Shown here: positions 26,430 to 35,777 of the stretch, piece after piece | How positions within the stretch are numbered: the first letter of the stretch is position 1 | Layout: every line of letters starts with the position of its first letter | Origin: Nitratireductor thuwali | GTDB taxonomy: Bacteria > Pseudomonadota > Alphaproteobacteria > Rhizobiales > Rhizobiaceae | Reading direction: 5' to 3' | Assembly: GCF_036621415.1 (NCBI RefSeq) | Contig: NZ_CP030941.1 | Coordinates: 2,726,001 to 2,790,000 of the forward strand | Length of the DNA stretch: 64,000 nucleotides | Notes under the pieces: generated by a model | Told to the model about the DNA's origin: nothing | Databases searched by the model: none | What the model saw: the letters and a program-made list of their open reading frames with translations, nothing else | Translations under genes and position numbers: made by a program

Positions 26430-26660
26430 ATGGAGATCGACACCGATAAGATCGACGACGCGGTTCTGGCGCTGTTGCGGCTGACGCTGCATAACGAGCG
26501 GTGCGCGTGGAAGAGCTTCGATTGGAATGTCACCGACCGTCTTCATGAGAAGGGACTGATTGCCGATCCGGTGAACAAGGCAAAGTCGTTGGTCCTGACG
26601 GACGAGGGCTTGCAGCGGTCGGAGGAACTGTTTCGGGAGCTGTTCACGCGGCCGAGATAG
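26430..26660 (+). CDS. DUF6429 family protein
   Basis: A 76-residue protein starting MEIDTDKIDDAVLALL, with the family core GLIADPVNKAKSLVLTDEG. The C-terminal half resembles a small winged-helix fold, like the end of a MarR-type domain, but function is not known. DUF6429 genes are common in Rhizobiales, often near mobile elements. There is no clear ribosome-binding site just upstream; a TGCTAAGCT about 14 bases before the ATG could be a -10 box and the mRNA leaderless. It converges on the next gene with only four bases between. Confidence 0.75.
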   Translation: MEIDTDKIDDAVLALLRLTLHNERCAWKSFDWNVTDRLHEKGLIADPVNKAKSLVLTDEGLQRSEELFRELFTRPR

Positions 26661-26664
26661 GCGG

Positions 26665-27276
26665 CTATTCGGCTTTGCCGCGAGACATTGTCCTGGGCCT
26701 GCGCGTCCAGCGTCGGCCGAGCTTCGTAAGTGCCTCTTCGATCGCAGCGCTATCGACAGCAGTCGGATCGAAGGTTTCTTCGCCCCACCATTCCACCGTC
26801 TCCCGGCGGCGCTCGTGGTCGGGATCCGTCATCGCCTCGAGGAACTCCTGATATCCCCACGGACCGCCGACATCCTCCGGTGGGCAGCGGCCGGCGGCGT
26901 CGATCAGTCGCGGATAAACGAGACCTGGAACTGCAGTTCCGATGCGCTCGATTCTGATTGAGTGCTCCCATCCGTCACCGAAGTCGTAGATGTAGCGGAA
27001 CGACTTGGCGCCCGTGTCTTCGATGGCATCGAGGAGCGTCGTCTTGCGTGCGTCAAGCGGACCGTCGAAGCCCCAGTCGGGATCAGGTATGCCGAAGCCG
27101 ATGTCGCGGATGCGAAACTCGTAAAGGTGACTGTCGGTCCAGCCAACGGCATGCTGGATGACGATATGCAGGCGGTCCAACCGCAGTTTCAGTGGAACTT
27201 CGAGCCGCCGCATGACGGCCGGTTCGACGTCGTCAAGGACGATCTTGATGCGAGCAATTGCTGTCGATGCCGTCAT
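26665..27276 (-). CDS. Plasmid pRiA4b ORF-3 family protein
   Basis: A 203-residue protein with the family signature: ARIKIVLDDVEPAVMRRLEV at the start, LDRLHIVIQHAVGWTDSHLYEF, then YIYDFGDGWEHSI and CPPEDVGGPWGYQEFL. The family takes its name from an Agrobacterium rhizogenes plasmid gene and also occurs as a passenger gene of IS1096-type elements. Function unknown. Its presence adds to the plasmid-like character of this stretch. Confidence 0.88.
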   Translation of the reverse strand: MTASTAIARIKIVLDDVEPAVMRRLEVPLKLRLDRLHIVIQHAVGWTDSHLYEFRIRDIGFGIPDPDWGFDGPLDARKTTLLDAIEDTGAKSFRYIYDFGDGWEHSIRIERIGTAVPGLVYPRLIDAAGRCPPEDVGGPWGYQEFLEAMTDPDHERRRETVEWWGEETFDPTAVDSAAIEEALTKLGRRWTRRPRTMSRGKAE

Positions 27277-27684
27277 GCCGCCACGCGTTCGCTTAGGTAC
27301 ACTGATTTATGGCCGAAATTCGGGGGCCGTGGCCAGGACAATTGCTCACAAGTACCCAAGAATCTGATGATGGAAGCGCTGAAGCCCCTTCTCGTTGCGA
27401 CGATGCGCGGCCGGCCGCTACTGCGCCGGCTCCGCCGGCTGCTGCGGAACCGCATCCATTGGCTGCGTCTGGTCCATCCCTGCACCGCCTTCCGGCGGCC
27501 GCCGCCTGTTTGATCAGTTCGCCGCTTCACAGAAACGACGAGCGGCGGCGCCTGCGGCGGCCGCTACGGACCCACCGGAGACATCTCGCAGAGGTGCAGG
27601 TGACAGTCCCGGCACAAGGGAACAAGCGTCGGTTGTCGAGATTGGTAGTCGGGGCCGCAGGCGGGCGCAGCCAGGAGACGGAAA
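27277..27684. other. Gene-free GC-rich stretch of about 400 bp
   Basis: I see no supported gene. Several frames are open on both strands, but the encoded sequences are arginine-, proline- and alanine-rich, typical of out-of-frame GC-rich DNA. It precedes the DUF892 gene and should contain its promoter; no boxes are clear. Confidence 0.4.
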
Positions 27685-28182
27685 ATGGCGAAGGAAAAGA
27701 GGCTGGACGACCTTTATTACGATGCGCTGAAGGATATCTACTACGCGGAACGAAAGATACTGAAGGCCTTGCCCAAAATGGCGAGAGGTGCCCAGTCGGA
27801 CCAATTGAAAGTTGCTTTTGAAAAGCACAAGGATCAGACGGAAGGTCATGTCGAGCGCCTTCAGAAGGTGTTCGAGATTCTTGGCAAGCGTGCGCAGGGA
27901 AAGACGTGCGACGCGATCGAGGGCATCATATCGGAGGGCGAGGAGATCCTCGAGGAGTTCAAGGGAGCGCCGGCGCTCGATGCCGGCCTGATCGCTTCGG
28001 CACAGGCGGTCGAGCACTATGAGATCACCCGCTACGGAACACTCAAGCGCTGGGCACAGACGCTCGGAATGAAGGACGCGGCCAAGCTCCTGGACGAGAC
28101 GTTGCAGGAGGAATCTCAGACCGACGAGAATCTGTCGAAGTTGGCCGAGACGGCCGCAAATCAACATGCCAAGGCAGCATAA
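27685..28182 (+). CDS. Ferritin-like DUF892 (YciE/YciF) protein
   Basis: A 165-residue all-helical protein. LDDLYYDALKDIYYAERKIL, then HKDQTEGHVERLQKVFE and AVEHYEITRYGTLKRWA hold the conserved Glu and His residues of a four-helix di-metal bundle. YciE/YciF proteins of enterics are induced by stress and bind iron-type metals in structures; physiological role is unclear. Start at 27685 has GGAGACGG just upstream. It stands alone and is followed by a hairpin terminator. Confidence 0.9.
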   Translation: MAKEKRLDDLYYDALKDIYYAERKILKALPKMARGAQSDQLKVAFEKHKDQTEGHVERLQKVFEILGKRAQGKTCDAIEGIISEGEEILEEFKGAPALDAGLIASAQAVEHYEITRYGTLKRWAQTLGMKDAAKLLDETLQEESQTDENLSKLAETAANQHAKAA

Positions 28183-28195
28183 GGTTTCATAAACG

Positions 28196-28227
28196 GAGAA
28201 CCCCGCAACTTCGGCTGCGGGATTCTC
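28196..28227 (+). terminator. Hairpin after the DUF892 gene
   Basis: GAGAA-CCCCGCA pairs with TGCGGG-ATTCTC around an ACTTCGGC loop, 14 bases after the stop. A stable cUUCGg-type loop and the position fit a terminator, though there is no long T run. Confidence 0.6.
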
Positions 28228-28361
28228 GCACGACCGTCGCCAGCTACGAAGTTATGTCATCGGAAGCGGAGCAATTGCTACATCGGTGTCTGCTGTGCAC
28301 TGATTTGCGAGCGCGCAGGATCGTGCCCACTGAGGTGGTGTAACTGACGGCTTGGTCGCCG

Positions 28362-29639
28362 TGCTCTCCGGCAGGGCCGGAATGATCAGCGTGCCACAGC
28401 CGGCAGGCTGATGAGCGGATCATCGCTCATCTGGCTGATGGTCTCAAGCGTCATGTATCGGGCCCGCTGCACGGCCCATTCATCATTCTGTTCAAGCAGC
28501 AAGGCGCCGACGAGGCGGACGATGGCGCCGTCATTGGGGAAGATGCCAACGACCTCGGTGCGCCGCTTGATCTCGCCGTTGAGCCGCTCGATCGGATTGA
28601 TCGAGTGCAGCTTGACGCGGTGCTCCTTGGGGAAGGTCATGTAGGCCAGCACGTCGTGCTCGGCCTCGTCCATGATGGCGGCGAGCTTCGGCACCTTCGG
28701 GCGGATCTGGTCGGCGACGGCGCGCCACTGCAGGCTTGCGGCCTCGGCCGTCTCCTGGGCGAAGGCGGTGGCGATGAAGGCCGAGACGACGCGGCGGCCG
28801 CTCTTGCCAGCATGGGCGAGCACGTTGCGGGCGAAATGAACCCTGCAGCGTTGCCAGGTGGCGGACAGAACCTTGGAAACCGCTGCCTTGATGCCTTCGT
28901 GAGCGTCGGAGACGACCAGCTTGACGCCGCGCAGGCCGCGCCGCGTCAGCTTGCGCAGGAACTCGGTCCAGATTGGCTCGGCTTCCGACGTGCCGACCTC
29001 CATGCCGAGCACCTCGCGGCGGCCATCACTGTTGACGCCGACGGCGATGATGACGGCGACGGAGACGATGCGCCCGCCGCGGCGCACCTTCAGATAGGTG
29101 GCATCGACCCAGAGATACGGCCAGTCGCCCTCGATGGGTCGGTCGAGGAAAGCCTTCACCTTGCCGTCGATCTCCTCGCACAGCCGGCTGACCTGGCTCT
29201 TGGAGACACCGCTCATGCCCATCGCCTTGACCAGGTCGTCGACCGAGCGCGTCGAGATGCCCTGGATATAGGCCTCTTGAATAACAGCCGTCAGCGCCTT
29301 CTCGGCCATGCGCCGCGGCTCCAGGAACGAGGGGAAATAGGACCCCTTCCTGAGCTTCGGGATGCGCAGCTCGACCGTGCCGGCCCGCGTCTCCCAATCG
29401 CGGTCGCGATAGCCGTTGCGCTGGGCCGTGCGCAGCGGGTTCTTCTCGCCATAGCCAGCGCCGGTGGCAGCGCCAACCTCCATCTCCATCAGCCGTTCGG
29501 CGGCAAAGCCGATCATCTCGCGCAGGATATCGGCGTCAGGGGTCTTCTCTACGAGCGTGCGCAGGTTCATCATGTCGTTGGTCATCGGTGGTTCCTTCGA
29601 ATCAAGTTGGTGTGAGCAACCCGACCCTACCGGAGAACA
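28362..29639 (-). mobile_element. IS256-family element with 19-bp imperfect inverted repeats
   Basis: TGCTCTCCGGCAGGGCCGG at 28362-28380 and the complement of 29621-29639 (TGTTCTCCGGTAGGGTCGG) match at 16 of 19 positions and bracket one transposase gene. I see no 8- or 9-bp target duplication next to them, so either the true tips lie a little further out or the element is old. It stands between the DUF892 gene and the PQQ dehydrogenase. Confidence 0.7.
28386..29585 (-). CDS. IS256-family transposase
   Basis: A 399-residue, apparently complete transposase. Family features are [20 protein letters not shown] near the start, a first catalytic D in [12 protein letters not shown], a second in [14 protein letters not shown], and the [20 protein letters not shown] region holding the glutamate. 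It ends two residues after PAVAR. There is no frameshift, so it may still be active. Confidence 0.93.
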   Translation of the reverse strand: MTNDMMNLRTLVEKTPDADILREMIGFAAERLMEMEVGAATGAGYGEKNPLRTAQRNGYRDRDWETRAGTVELRIPKLRKGSYFPSFLEPRRMAEKALTAVIQEAYIQGISTRSVDDLVKAMGMSGVSKSQVSRLCEEIDGKVKAFLDRPIEGDWPYLWVDATYLKVRRGGRIVSVAVIIAVGVNSDGRREVLGMEVGTSEAEPIWTEFLRKLTRRGLRGVKLVVSDAHEGIKAAVSKVLSATWQRCRVHFARNVLAHAGKSGRRVVSAFIATAFAQETAEAASLQWRAVADQIRPKVPKLAAIMDEAEHDVLAYMTFPKEHRVKLHSINPIERLNGEIKRRTEVVGIFPNDGAIVRLVGALLLEQNDEWAVQRARYMTLETISQMSDDPLISLPAVAR

Positions 29640-30022
29640 TCGATGACCACTGCTCGCCGCTCGCTCGCTACAGCGCTGTTGAGGGCGCGCTCGCGAGCGG
29701 CTTCGTCACCGCCGAGCTACACCACTCAGCGGGGCACGACCGCGCGCAGTTCCCAAAGACGGCTCCTGACGCATCGGCCCGTTGCTGCGGTGCCGACAAC
29801 TTGGAGCCTTGCCGCAATGTCCTTCCTCAGGGGTTCCACGGGCGAGACCGGGGAGCTCTAGCCCGATGCCGGCCATCTTGCCGCTCGGCGTCCATTTACG
29901 TCTTTTCACGGATGGCCAATTCCGTCGACAGAACTCGTTTCCGTGGCGTCCAGGTGAGGACGACCACCAAGGCCTCCGGTACACAACCGCCGCTACGCCC
30001 GTTGCCATCGTGGTTCCCGCGT
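29640..30022. other. Unassigned stretch of about 380 bp
   Basis: Between the IS256 end and a short secreted-peptide frame I find no supported gene. A 100-codon minus-strand frame (29706-30008) is rich in Arg, Trp and Cys and matches nothing I know; it may be decayed DNA left by the IS insertion. Confidence 0.4.
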
Positions 30023-30145
30023 CTACCTCAGTTCCGGAGTATGCTCAGCTGCCGGCTTCGCACCACTCTCGGCCATGGCTGGCAACCCGGTGAGGGCGGA
30101 GATGAGCAGTGGGGTCGACAGAAGCGCTGTGAACCTGGTCATCAT
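30023..30145 (-). CDS. Short secreted peptide, possibly a truncated gene
   Basis: A 40-codon frame with a strong site (GAGGAGGGG) about eight bases before a double ATG. It starts with a clear signal peptide, MTRFTALLSTPLLISALTG, ending in PAMA, and then stops after 18 more residues. A good start signal and signal peptide with almost no mature protein suggests the front end of a gene whose remainder decayed in the unassigned stretch that follows. It lies downstream of the PQQ dehydrogenase on the same strand. Confidence 0.45.
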   Translation of the reverse strand: MMTRFTALLSTPLLISALTGLPAMAESGAKPAAEHTPELR

Positions 30146-30297
30146 GACTATTTCCCCTCCTCGTTTGGGCCTCCTGTACGAACATGGTTTCTCGGCTGCT
30201 ATCATGAGCAGTCGAGGATATCCGCCGCAGCAGATTGCGGCCAATCGCGATAGCCGCGGTTTGCACGTTGGGGCCCGAAGAGCCGCGCGCGGAATCT

Positions 30298-32364
30298 TCA
30301 ATCTTCAGGCAGGGCGTAGACGGCCAGCTGGTCGCCTACCTGATCCTTCAGGATCGGATTGCCGCCGGCGGCGAAGGCCACATATTGGCGGCCCTGATAT
30401 TCATAGACAGCCGGGTTGGCGACGGCGGGGGCCTCGACCTGATCCGACCAGAGCTCCTCGCCGGTCTCGAGCGAATAGGCGCGTACCTTGGCGTCCATCG
30501 ACGCGCCGATGAAGATCAGTCCGCCGGCCGTGACCGCCGGGCCGCCGATGGTGGGTGAGCCCATGGATTCGGGCATGTAGAAGCCGTATTTCTGCGACGC
30601 ACCCACCGGCCCGCGCCACTTGATATCGCCCGTCGTCATGTCGATGGCCGCAAGTTCGCCATAGGGCGGCTCCCAGCACGGCATGCCGAGCCAGTTCAGC
30701 GCGTTCCTCAGCTGCATGCCGTAGGGCGCTCCCTCCTGCGGGTGCAACCCCAGTTCGGCTACCTCCCTTTCTTCCTTCAGTTCCTCGAATTCCTCGCGCG
30801 GGATGAGCTCTATGTACTGGGCGACGTGCGAAAAGTTGACGATCGCCGTTTGGCTCTCGGGGTCGAAGGCGACCCCGCCCCACTGCACGCCACCGGCGGA
30901 GTCGGGATAGGTGTAGGTGCCTTCGCCCCTCGTCGTAGGCGGCGTATACATGCCCTCGTACCAAAGATCATCCCACAGCCGCGAGCACCCGCCGAAGCCG
31001 ACGATATCGGCGATCGTCCAGATGTCGGCCTTCTCAGCCTGGTCAAGCAGCGGCGGGGGCTTGGTCGGGAAGGGCTGGGTCTGGGCATAGACCTCGCCCT
31101 CCACCGAGCCGTCGCCGGAAGGTACCGGGCGCTCCTCGATGGGCCAGACGTCTTCGCCCGTCCTGCGGTCGACGACGAACAGGAACGCCTGCTTCGTGGC
31201 CTGGATCAGGGCGGGAATCTCCTCGCCGTCGACGGTGATGTCGACGAGGGTCGGGGCGGCGACGGTGTCGTAGTCCCAGAGATCGTGATGCACCCATTGG
31301 CGCGACCAGACCGGCTCGCCGGTCGCGATGTCGAGGGCGGTGGTGGAGGTGGCAAATGGAATGGGCTCGGTGCGGTTGCCGCCCCAGTAGTTGGGTGAAG
31401 GGCTCGCCACCGGCAGGTAGACGAGGCCGAGACCCTCATCCACCGACATGGCGGTCCAGACGTTGGCTGTGCCGGTCTGGTCCCACATCTCGCGCGGGAT
31501 CGTCTCGAACACCCACTGCAGCTCCCCCGTCTCAGGGTCGACGGACAGCACGTTGCCCGGCGGCGTTTCGGCATGCTGCCAGTCGGCGCCCGCCCAGCCC
31601 ATGATCACGTGGTCGCCGGCCACAGTGGGCGGCTGCAGCAATGAGAAGGGGAAGGTGGTGTTGGTGGTATTCCACTTGTTGACGTTAAGAATGCCGCCAT
31701 CGGCAAACCCTTCGCAAAGTTCGCCGGTGTTCGCGTCCAGCGCGTAGAGCCGCGCGTCCATGGTGCCGAGATAGACGATCTTCTGGCATGGCTCGCCCGC
31801 AACAGGGCTCTCTGCCTCCCAATAGGCGACGCCGCGGTTCTTGAGCGCCGGCTGGCTGAGGGCTTTGAGCGTCGAAGCGGAATCGAACGACCATTTCTCC
31901 TCGCCTGTCGCCGGGTCGAGCGCGATCACCCTGTAGAAGGGCGTGCCGAGATAGAGCGTATCATTGGCGAAGACCGGGGTGGCCGACCAGACTGTCTTGG
32001 GCAGTTCGCCGGAGCCGTCGGAGACATCGCCGGTGTGGTATTCCCACGCCAATTCGAGCCGACCGACGTTCGAGGCGTCGATCTGGGTCAGCGGGGAATA
32101 TTTCTGCGCGTTGAGCTGGCCGTGGAAGGTGTTCCAGACAGGTTCCGCGGGCACGAGGGGCGCATCGGGATCGGCGATCCGCCGCTCCGGGGCAGTCGTT
32201 TCCGGCTGGTCGCCGGCTTCCGTGGCAGGCCGGGCCTCCTCGGAAGCGGCGGGGTCCTCAGGCGGCGACTGCTGCGCAAGGGCAGGGGATACTGCGGCTG
32301 CGCCCATGAAAAGAGCCACGACGGTGCTCGGGATTCCTGCGGACAGGTTCTGGCATTCAAGCAT
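30298..32364 (-). CDS. PQQ-dependent dehydrogenase, membrane glucose dehydrogenase type
   Basis: A 688-residue quinoprotein. An N-terminal hydrophobic segment ending in SPALA is a signal or anchor, followed by a Pro/Glu-rich linker. An eight-bladed propeller carries repeated W-docking motifs (GKTVWSATPVFANDTLYLGT-like, then ALDPATGEEKWSF and DMTTGDIKW). WQWVHHDLWDYDTVAAP-like sequence near the middle (actual SRQWVHHDLWDYDTVA) is the active-site region of GDH-type enzymes, and CWEPPYGELAAID is also typical. It would oxidise an aldose or alcohol in the periplasm and pass electrons to ubiquinone. It overlaps the stop of the small membrane protein gene by eight bases, suggesting one enzyme. Confidence 0.85.
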   Translation of the reverse strand: MLECQNLSAGIPSTVVALFMGAAAVSPALAQQSPPEDPAASEEARPATEAGDQPETTAPERRIADPDAPLVPAEPVWNTFHGQLNAQKYSPLTQIDASNVGRLELAWEYHTGDVSDGSGELPKTVWSATPVFANDTLYLGTPFYRVIALDPATGEEKWSFDSASTLKALSQPALKNRGVAYWEAESPVAGEPCQKIVYLGTMDARLYALDANTGELCEGFADGGILNVNKWNTTNTTFPFSLLQPPTVAGDHVIMGWAGADWQHAETPPGNVLSVDPETGELQWVFETIPREMWDQTGTANVWTAMSVDEGLGLVYLPVASPSPNYWGGNRTEPIPFATSTTALDIATGEPVWSRQWVHHDLWDYDTVAAPTLVDITVDGEEIPALIQATKQAFLFVVDRRTGEDVWPIEERPVPSGDGSVEGEVYAQTQPFPTKPPPLLDQAEKADIWTIADIVGFGGCSRLWDDLWYEGMYTPPTTRGEGTYTYPDSAGGVQWGGVAFDPESQTAIVNFSHVAQYIELIPREEFEELKEEREVAELGLHPQEGAPYGMQLRNALNWLGMPCWEPPYGELAAIDMTTGDIKWRGPVGASQKYGFYMPESMGSPTIGGPAVTAGGLIFIGASMDAKVRAYSLETGEELWSDQVEAPAVANPAVYEYQGRQYVAFAAGGNPILKDQVGDQLAVYALPED

Positions 32365-32704
32365 TACGAGGTCTCGGCGCTGGGCTGCTGTGCTTCATGA
32401 AGATATCGGCGGCAAGACCCAGGGCGACCACGACCATCGCCGCCATGAGCCACCAGGCATGCAGGAACCCGGCGGCCGCAAAGGTGCCGAGAACGCCGAG
32501 GACGCCCAGCGTCAGCATGATGGTGCGCATGGCGCCCGAAGGCAGAAACAGGAGGATGACGGCGTCGAGGACCAGCAGCAGGCTGGAGACGACCACGAGC
32601 AGGGCCCCGGCCGTGCCGTCGATGCCCGTCATGGGAGCGAAATAGCCCCAAAGGGCGATGGCCGTGCCGACGAGCGCTGCGGCGAGCATGAGGGTCGTAC
32701 CCAA
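32357..32704 (-). CDS. Four-helix membrane protein, likely anchor subunit of the PQQ dehydrogenase
   Basis: A 115-residue protein that is almost entirely membrane-embedded: helices at about 3-21, 30-52, 58-77 and 80-102. It precedes and overlaps the PQQ enzyme gene. In the E. coli enzyme Gcd, a membrane domain of similar size is fused to the N-terminus of the propeller; here it is a separate polypeptide. The helices carry quinone-friendly composition but no diagnostic residues. The anchor role is inferred from order, overlap and size. Confidence 0.65.
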   Translation of the reverse strand: MGTTLMLAAALVGTAIALWGYFAPMTGIDGTAGALLVVVSSLLLVLDAVILLFLPSGAMRTIMLTLGVLGVLGTFAAAGFLHAWWLMAAMVVVALGLAADIFMKHSSPAPRPRNA

Positions 32705-32936
32705 TCACGTGCGAAGTCAAAACGAGACATTGTGAAAACCGCGGCCTGGTGGTTGAGCTGTCGTTTTGGATGTGGCGACCGCCTGCCCAACGCTTGTTGG
32801 CCGATTTTGTTTCCGGCTGACCTTTCGCGGCCCGATATGCCGTCAGTTGAGACAGGTCTGGGGAGTGCCTGAAATTCAGCTTTCGGCGCCTCCAAGGGGC
32901 CGGCTTGCGCCGACCCCCCATGCGGAGGATGGAAGA

Positions 32937-34226
32937 TCACTCCTCGAATGCATCGTATTCGAACGGCTCGGCCTGGGCGACGTCTTCCTCGCCGTACGGC
33001 ATGTCGTAATAGGGGCCCGGCCCTTGCGCATAGCCATAATAGGGATAGGCGTAATAGGGATCGCCCAGCCCGTAGCCCGGGCTCGGGTTCACCACCACCG
33101 CCGCGAGTTGCCCATCACGGATGACAAGGTCGTTGACATAGCCGAAATCGGCGTAGCCGAGCTCCGCTTCGTCGTCGCGGATGCGGGCGTAATCGCCGAT
33201 CAGATCGGTCGCGCGGAAGGCGTTCGGGCCGGTCACCAGATCGTCCTCCACGGTGGCGGTCTCCTGGGCCGCGCCTTCGGCGGTCAGATAGCCGGTCTTG
33301 AAGACGCTGTAGTCCTCGGCGTTCTCCTCGGTCACCGGGATAACGATCTCACCTGCCGAATACTCGACCTCGTCCCAGGGCACGTTCACATGGGTGTCGA
33401 ACATATCAAGGAAGCCGCCGAGCTCCGCGACGACGGACAGCACCCGACCGTCCCGGGAGAAGACAACGTTTTCGATGCTGCCGATCTCATCGCCCGTGGG
33501 GCCGAACACCTCGGCCTCGTCCAGCAGGAACTCCACGCTGATGCCGTCGGCATAAAGTTCGTCGGTCGCCCAGTTGGGCAGAGCGATGACTTCCTCCGGG
33601 GTGATGGCATCCTGGCCGATCGCTGCCGTCTCCTCGCCGCGCTCGACGTCGGTCGCCTCGGTATCCCCGGTATCCGCGGCAGCGGTCTGCTCGCCTGCGG
33701 TGATCCGGTCGTCCTCGAACGCCGCATAATCGTCTTGGCTGAGCGCGTCGTCCCCGTCGCGGTCATAGACGTCGAACAGGGCCACATGGAAGGCTGTCCA
33801 GTCGACACCGTCCTCGCCGGCGTTAAAGCCGGCCATCGCGTCCGTCTCACGCAGGCCGGAGGTGAACTCGTCCCGGCCTATCACATCATCGTCGCCGGCA
33901 ATCTCGCCGAAGGCAGGCTCCACATCATCGCCGAACCAGGCCGTATAGCCGTTTCGGTATTCCTCTTCGCCAAGGTCGCCATCGGCATCGGTATCCCAGG
34001 CGGCGAAGAGGCCGCCATAGAGCTCGTCTTCTGTAATGCGCTGGTCGGCGTTCTGGTCCCAAGCTTGGAAGGCACCACGGCTGACCTGTTCGAACTCCGC
34101 TTCCGACAGTTCCAGATTGCCGTCCGCATCGATATCGCTGAAGGTATATTGCGCTGCCGCCAAGGCCGCCGCGGGCGCCAGAGCGAATATCAGGGCCGCC
34201 GCTGTTGAAGTCTTCAACGCCTTCAT
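32937..34226 (-). CDS. Secreted EF-hand protein with PRC-barrel domains
   Basis: A 429-residue, very acidic exported protein with a signal peptide ending in ALA-A. EF-hand loops are visible at 31-42 (DIDADGNLELSE), 57-68, 78-89 (DTDADGDLGEEE) and about 154-165 (DRDGDDALSQDD). Two PRC-barrel-like parts follow (IGSIENVVFSRDGRVLSVVA and YGDYARIRD...GYVNDLVIRDGQLAAVVV). The tail is Tyr/Pro/Gly-rich (DPYYAYPYYGYAQGPGPYY). It probably binds calcium in the periplasm. The divergent neighbour is another PRC-barrel protein, so the two may act in one process. Confidence 0.82.
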   Translation of the reverse strand: MKALKTSTAAALIFALAPAAALAAAQYTFSDIDADGNLELSEAEFEQVSRGAFQAWDQNADQRITEDELYGGLFAAWDTDADGDLGEEEYRNGYTAWFGDDVEPAFGEIAGDDDVIGRDEFTSGLRETDAMAGFNAGEDGVDWTAFHVALFDVYDRDGDDALSQDDYAAFEDDRITAGEQTAAADTGDTEATDVERGEETAAIGQDAITPEEVIALPNWATDELYADGISVEFLLDEAEVFGPTGDEIGSIENVVFSRDGRVLSVVAELGGFLDMFDTHVNVPWDEVEYSAGEIVIPVTEENAEDYSVFKTGYLTAEGAAQETATVEDDLVTGPNAFRATDLIGDYARIRDDEAELGYADFGYVNDLVIRDGQLAAVVVNPSPGYGLGDPYYAYPYYGYAQGPGPYYDMPYGEEDVAQAEPFEYDAFEE

Positions 34227-34572
34227 GTGAATCTCCTTTCGTTACTTTCCGTCATCCCTCGTGTACGCAACGGAACAGGCGAGCTGCCGCGTTGTTCCGT
34301 CGTCCGAAGGATTCCATCCGGAGATTCTCCCATCTCACCGGCCGCTTCGGCCGCCGCGATGGTCAGTCGTGCTCGCGTGGCCGGCATGGTGGTCCGCATT
34401 GTCCCGCAGGTCCGCAATTCTCGCCGACATAGGCATCGCGCTTGCACGCCGTTGGGATCGGGCGTGGCGATTTCGCCGTGCTCCCCAGCCGCTGAGAGCG
34501 ATTACCGCAGACTGCTTAGCGGCTCCCGCGCCCGCTGGTGTCGGCCAGCCGGCCGCTCGGCGGGTGGGAACA

Positions 34573-34650
34573 TTTGTGCGTTCGCTGAGCTTAAGGATGG
34601 CACAAACGCAAAGAGCCCGCCGAGGAAGCTGTCCTTTCGTTGCGGCGGGC
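34573..34650 (+). promoter_or_regulatory. Two consecutive hairpins in the leader of the PRC-barrel gene
   Basis: TTTGTGC (34573-34579) pairs with GCACAAA (34600-34606), and GCCCGCCG (34615-34622) pairs perfectly with CGGCGGGC (34643-34650). The second ends 26 bases before the start codon. They lie in the 450-bp divergent gap, which has no gene. They could be an attenuator or a 5' UTR control element; no known riboswitch class is recognised. Confidence 0.4.
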
Positions 34651-34676
34651 AACACATTGACGAAGGGAGGCCTGCC

Positions 34677-35540
34677 ATGAAACGAACTCTTATGATCTCG
34701 CTCCTCGGCTGCACGGCTGCGATGCTGAGCGGAGCCTATGCCCAGCAGGATCAGACGGCCGATACTGTACGGGGAGTTGAGGAACGTTTTGTCTGGGTAA
34801 CGCCCTCACGTGCGATCATTGGGGAAGATCTGGTTGGTGAACGCGAACGTGCGGGCACCGTGAAATTCCTGCTGATCGATGTGGCCGATGGAGATTTGAT
34901 CTACGCTTTGACGAGCGTCGGCCAGGCGGGTCAGTTCGCGGCCGTTCCGTGGGAAGCGTTGAATGCGGACGATCTCGACGACTGGAAGGATGGAGAGCTC
35001 CAGCTCAACATTCCCGCCGAGCGCGTGGAGGATGCATGGCGCTTTGATATCGAGGATATCTTTCGCCTCACCTCTCCGGTATTTGCCGCAGAGGCGGCCG
35101 ATACTTATGGGGTCGAGATTGAAGCCCCGGCTGCCGAGGACACCACGATGCTTGTGATCGGGCGCGAACTTGCCGGCACCGTCAGCCCACCCGCGACGCA
35201 AGTGAGAAATCAGATCGAGGGCAGTTCCGTCGTTACCAGCGACGGGGTGGAGATTGGAGAAATCACCGAGATCATGGTGGACATGGACCAGGGCAAAGTG
35301 CCCTACGTCACGATCTCGACCGGCGGCTTTCTCGGCTCCGATCAGAGCTACTTGCCGGTCCCGCCGATGGCACTCAATTGGAATGCAGAAGGCGCGCAGT
35401 ACTCGGTCGAGCGCACCGCCGCTGAAATCGAGGAACTGCCCAGCTTGGCTGGGAACACGCTGACCGCCTTTGTCAGCCGTTCTGACCTTGAGCAGCTATA
35501 TGAGTTCTGGGGCGTCGATCCCTATTGGACATCGCCCTGA
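34677..35540 (+). CDS. Secreted PRC-barrel domain protein
   Basis: A 287-residue exported protein; signal peptide ends in AYAQ. The start at 34677 has GGGAGG seven bases before it; the frame is open far upstream but without support. Two PRC-barrel-like halves are seen: TPSRAIIGEDLVGERERAGT with LLIDVADGDLIYALTSVG, and SSVVTSDGVEIGEITEIMVD with VPYVTISTGGFLG. PRC barrels in alphaproteobacteria often occur in periplasmic stress proteins. Function unknown. Confidence 0.8.
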   Translation: MKRTLMISLLGCTAAMLSGAYAQQDQTADTVRGVEERFVWVTPSRAIIGEDLVGERERAGTVKFLLIDVADGDLIYALTSVGQAGQFAAVPWEALNADDLDDWKDGELQLNIPAERVEDAWRFDIEDIFRLTSPVFAAEAADTYGVEIEAPAAEDTTMLVIGRELAGTVSPPATQVRNQIEGSSVVTSDGVEIGEITEIMVDMDQGKVPYVTISTGGFLGSDQSYLPVPPMALNWNAEGAQYSVERTAAEIEELPSLAGNTLTAFVSRSDLEQLYEFWGVDPYWTSP

Positions 35541-35777
35541 CCGTGAGGGGGCGGCGTGGGCAATCACCGGTCGCACACTGCCGTCCCCTCCACCCACTAC
35601 TCGGCCGGCATCAGGTACGGGAGTTCGCTCCCGCTGTTCGAGGAGCGCTCCGGGTAGGGCTGCGGCCCGCAAGGGAAGTCCGAGGAACTATGTCGGCGGA
35701 TCCAATGAAGTGGCCGCACAGCAGGCACAGCAACTTTGACGGTTCCCCTCTAGGAACTTGCCCTTTGGTTAAACGGC
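35541..35777. other. Gap without a gene
   Basis: No gene, hairpin or repeat that I can support. Open frames here have no codon bias or ribosome-binding site. Confidence 0.35.
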
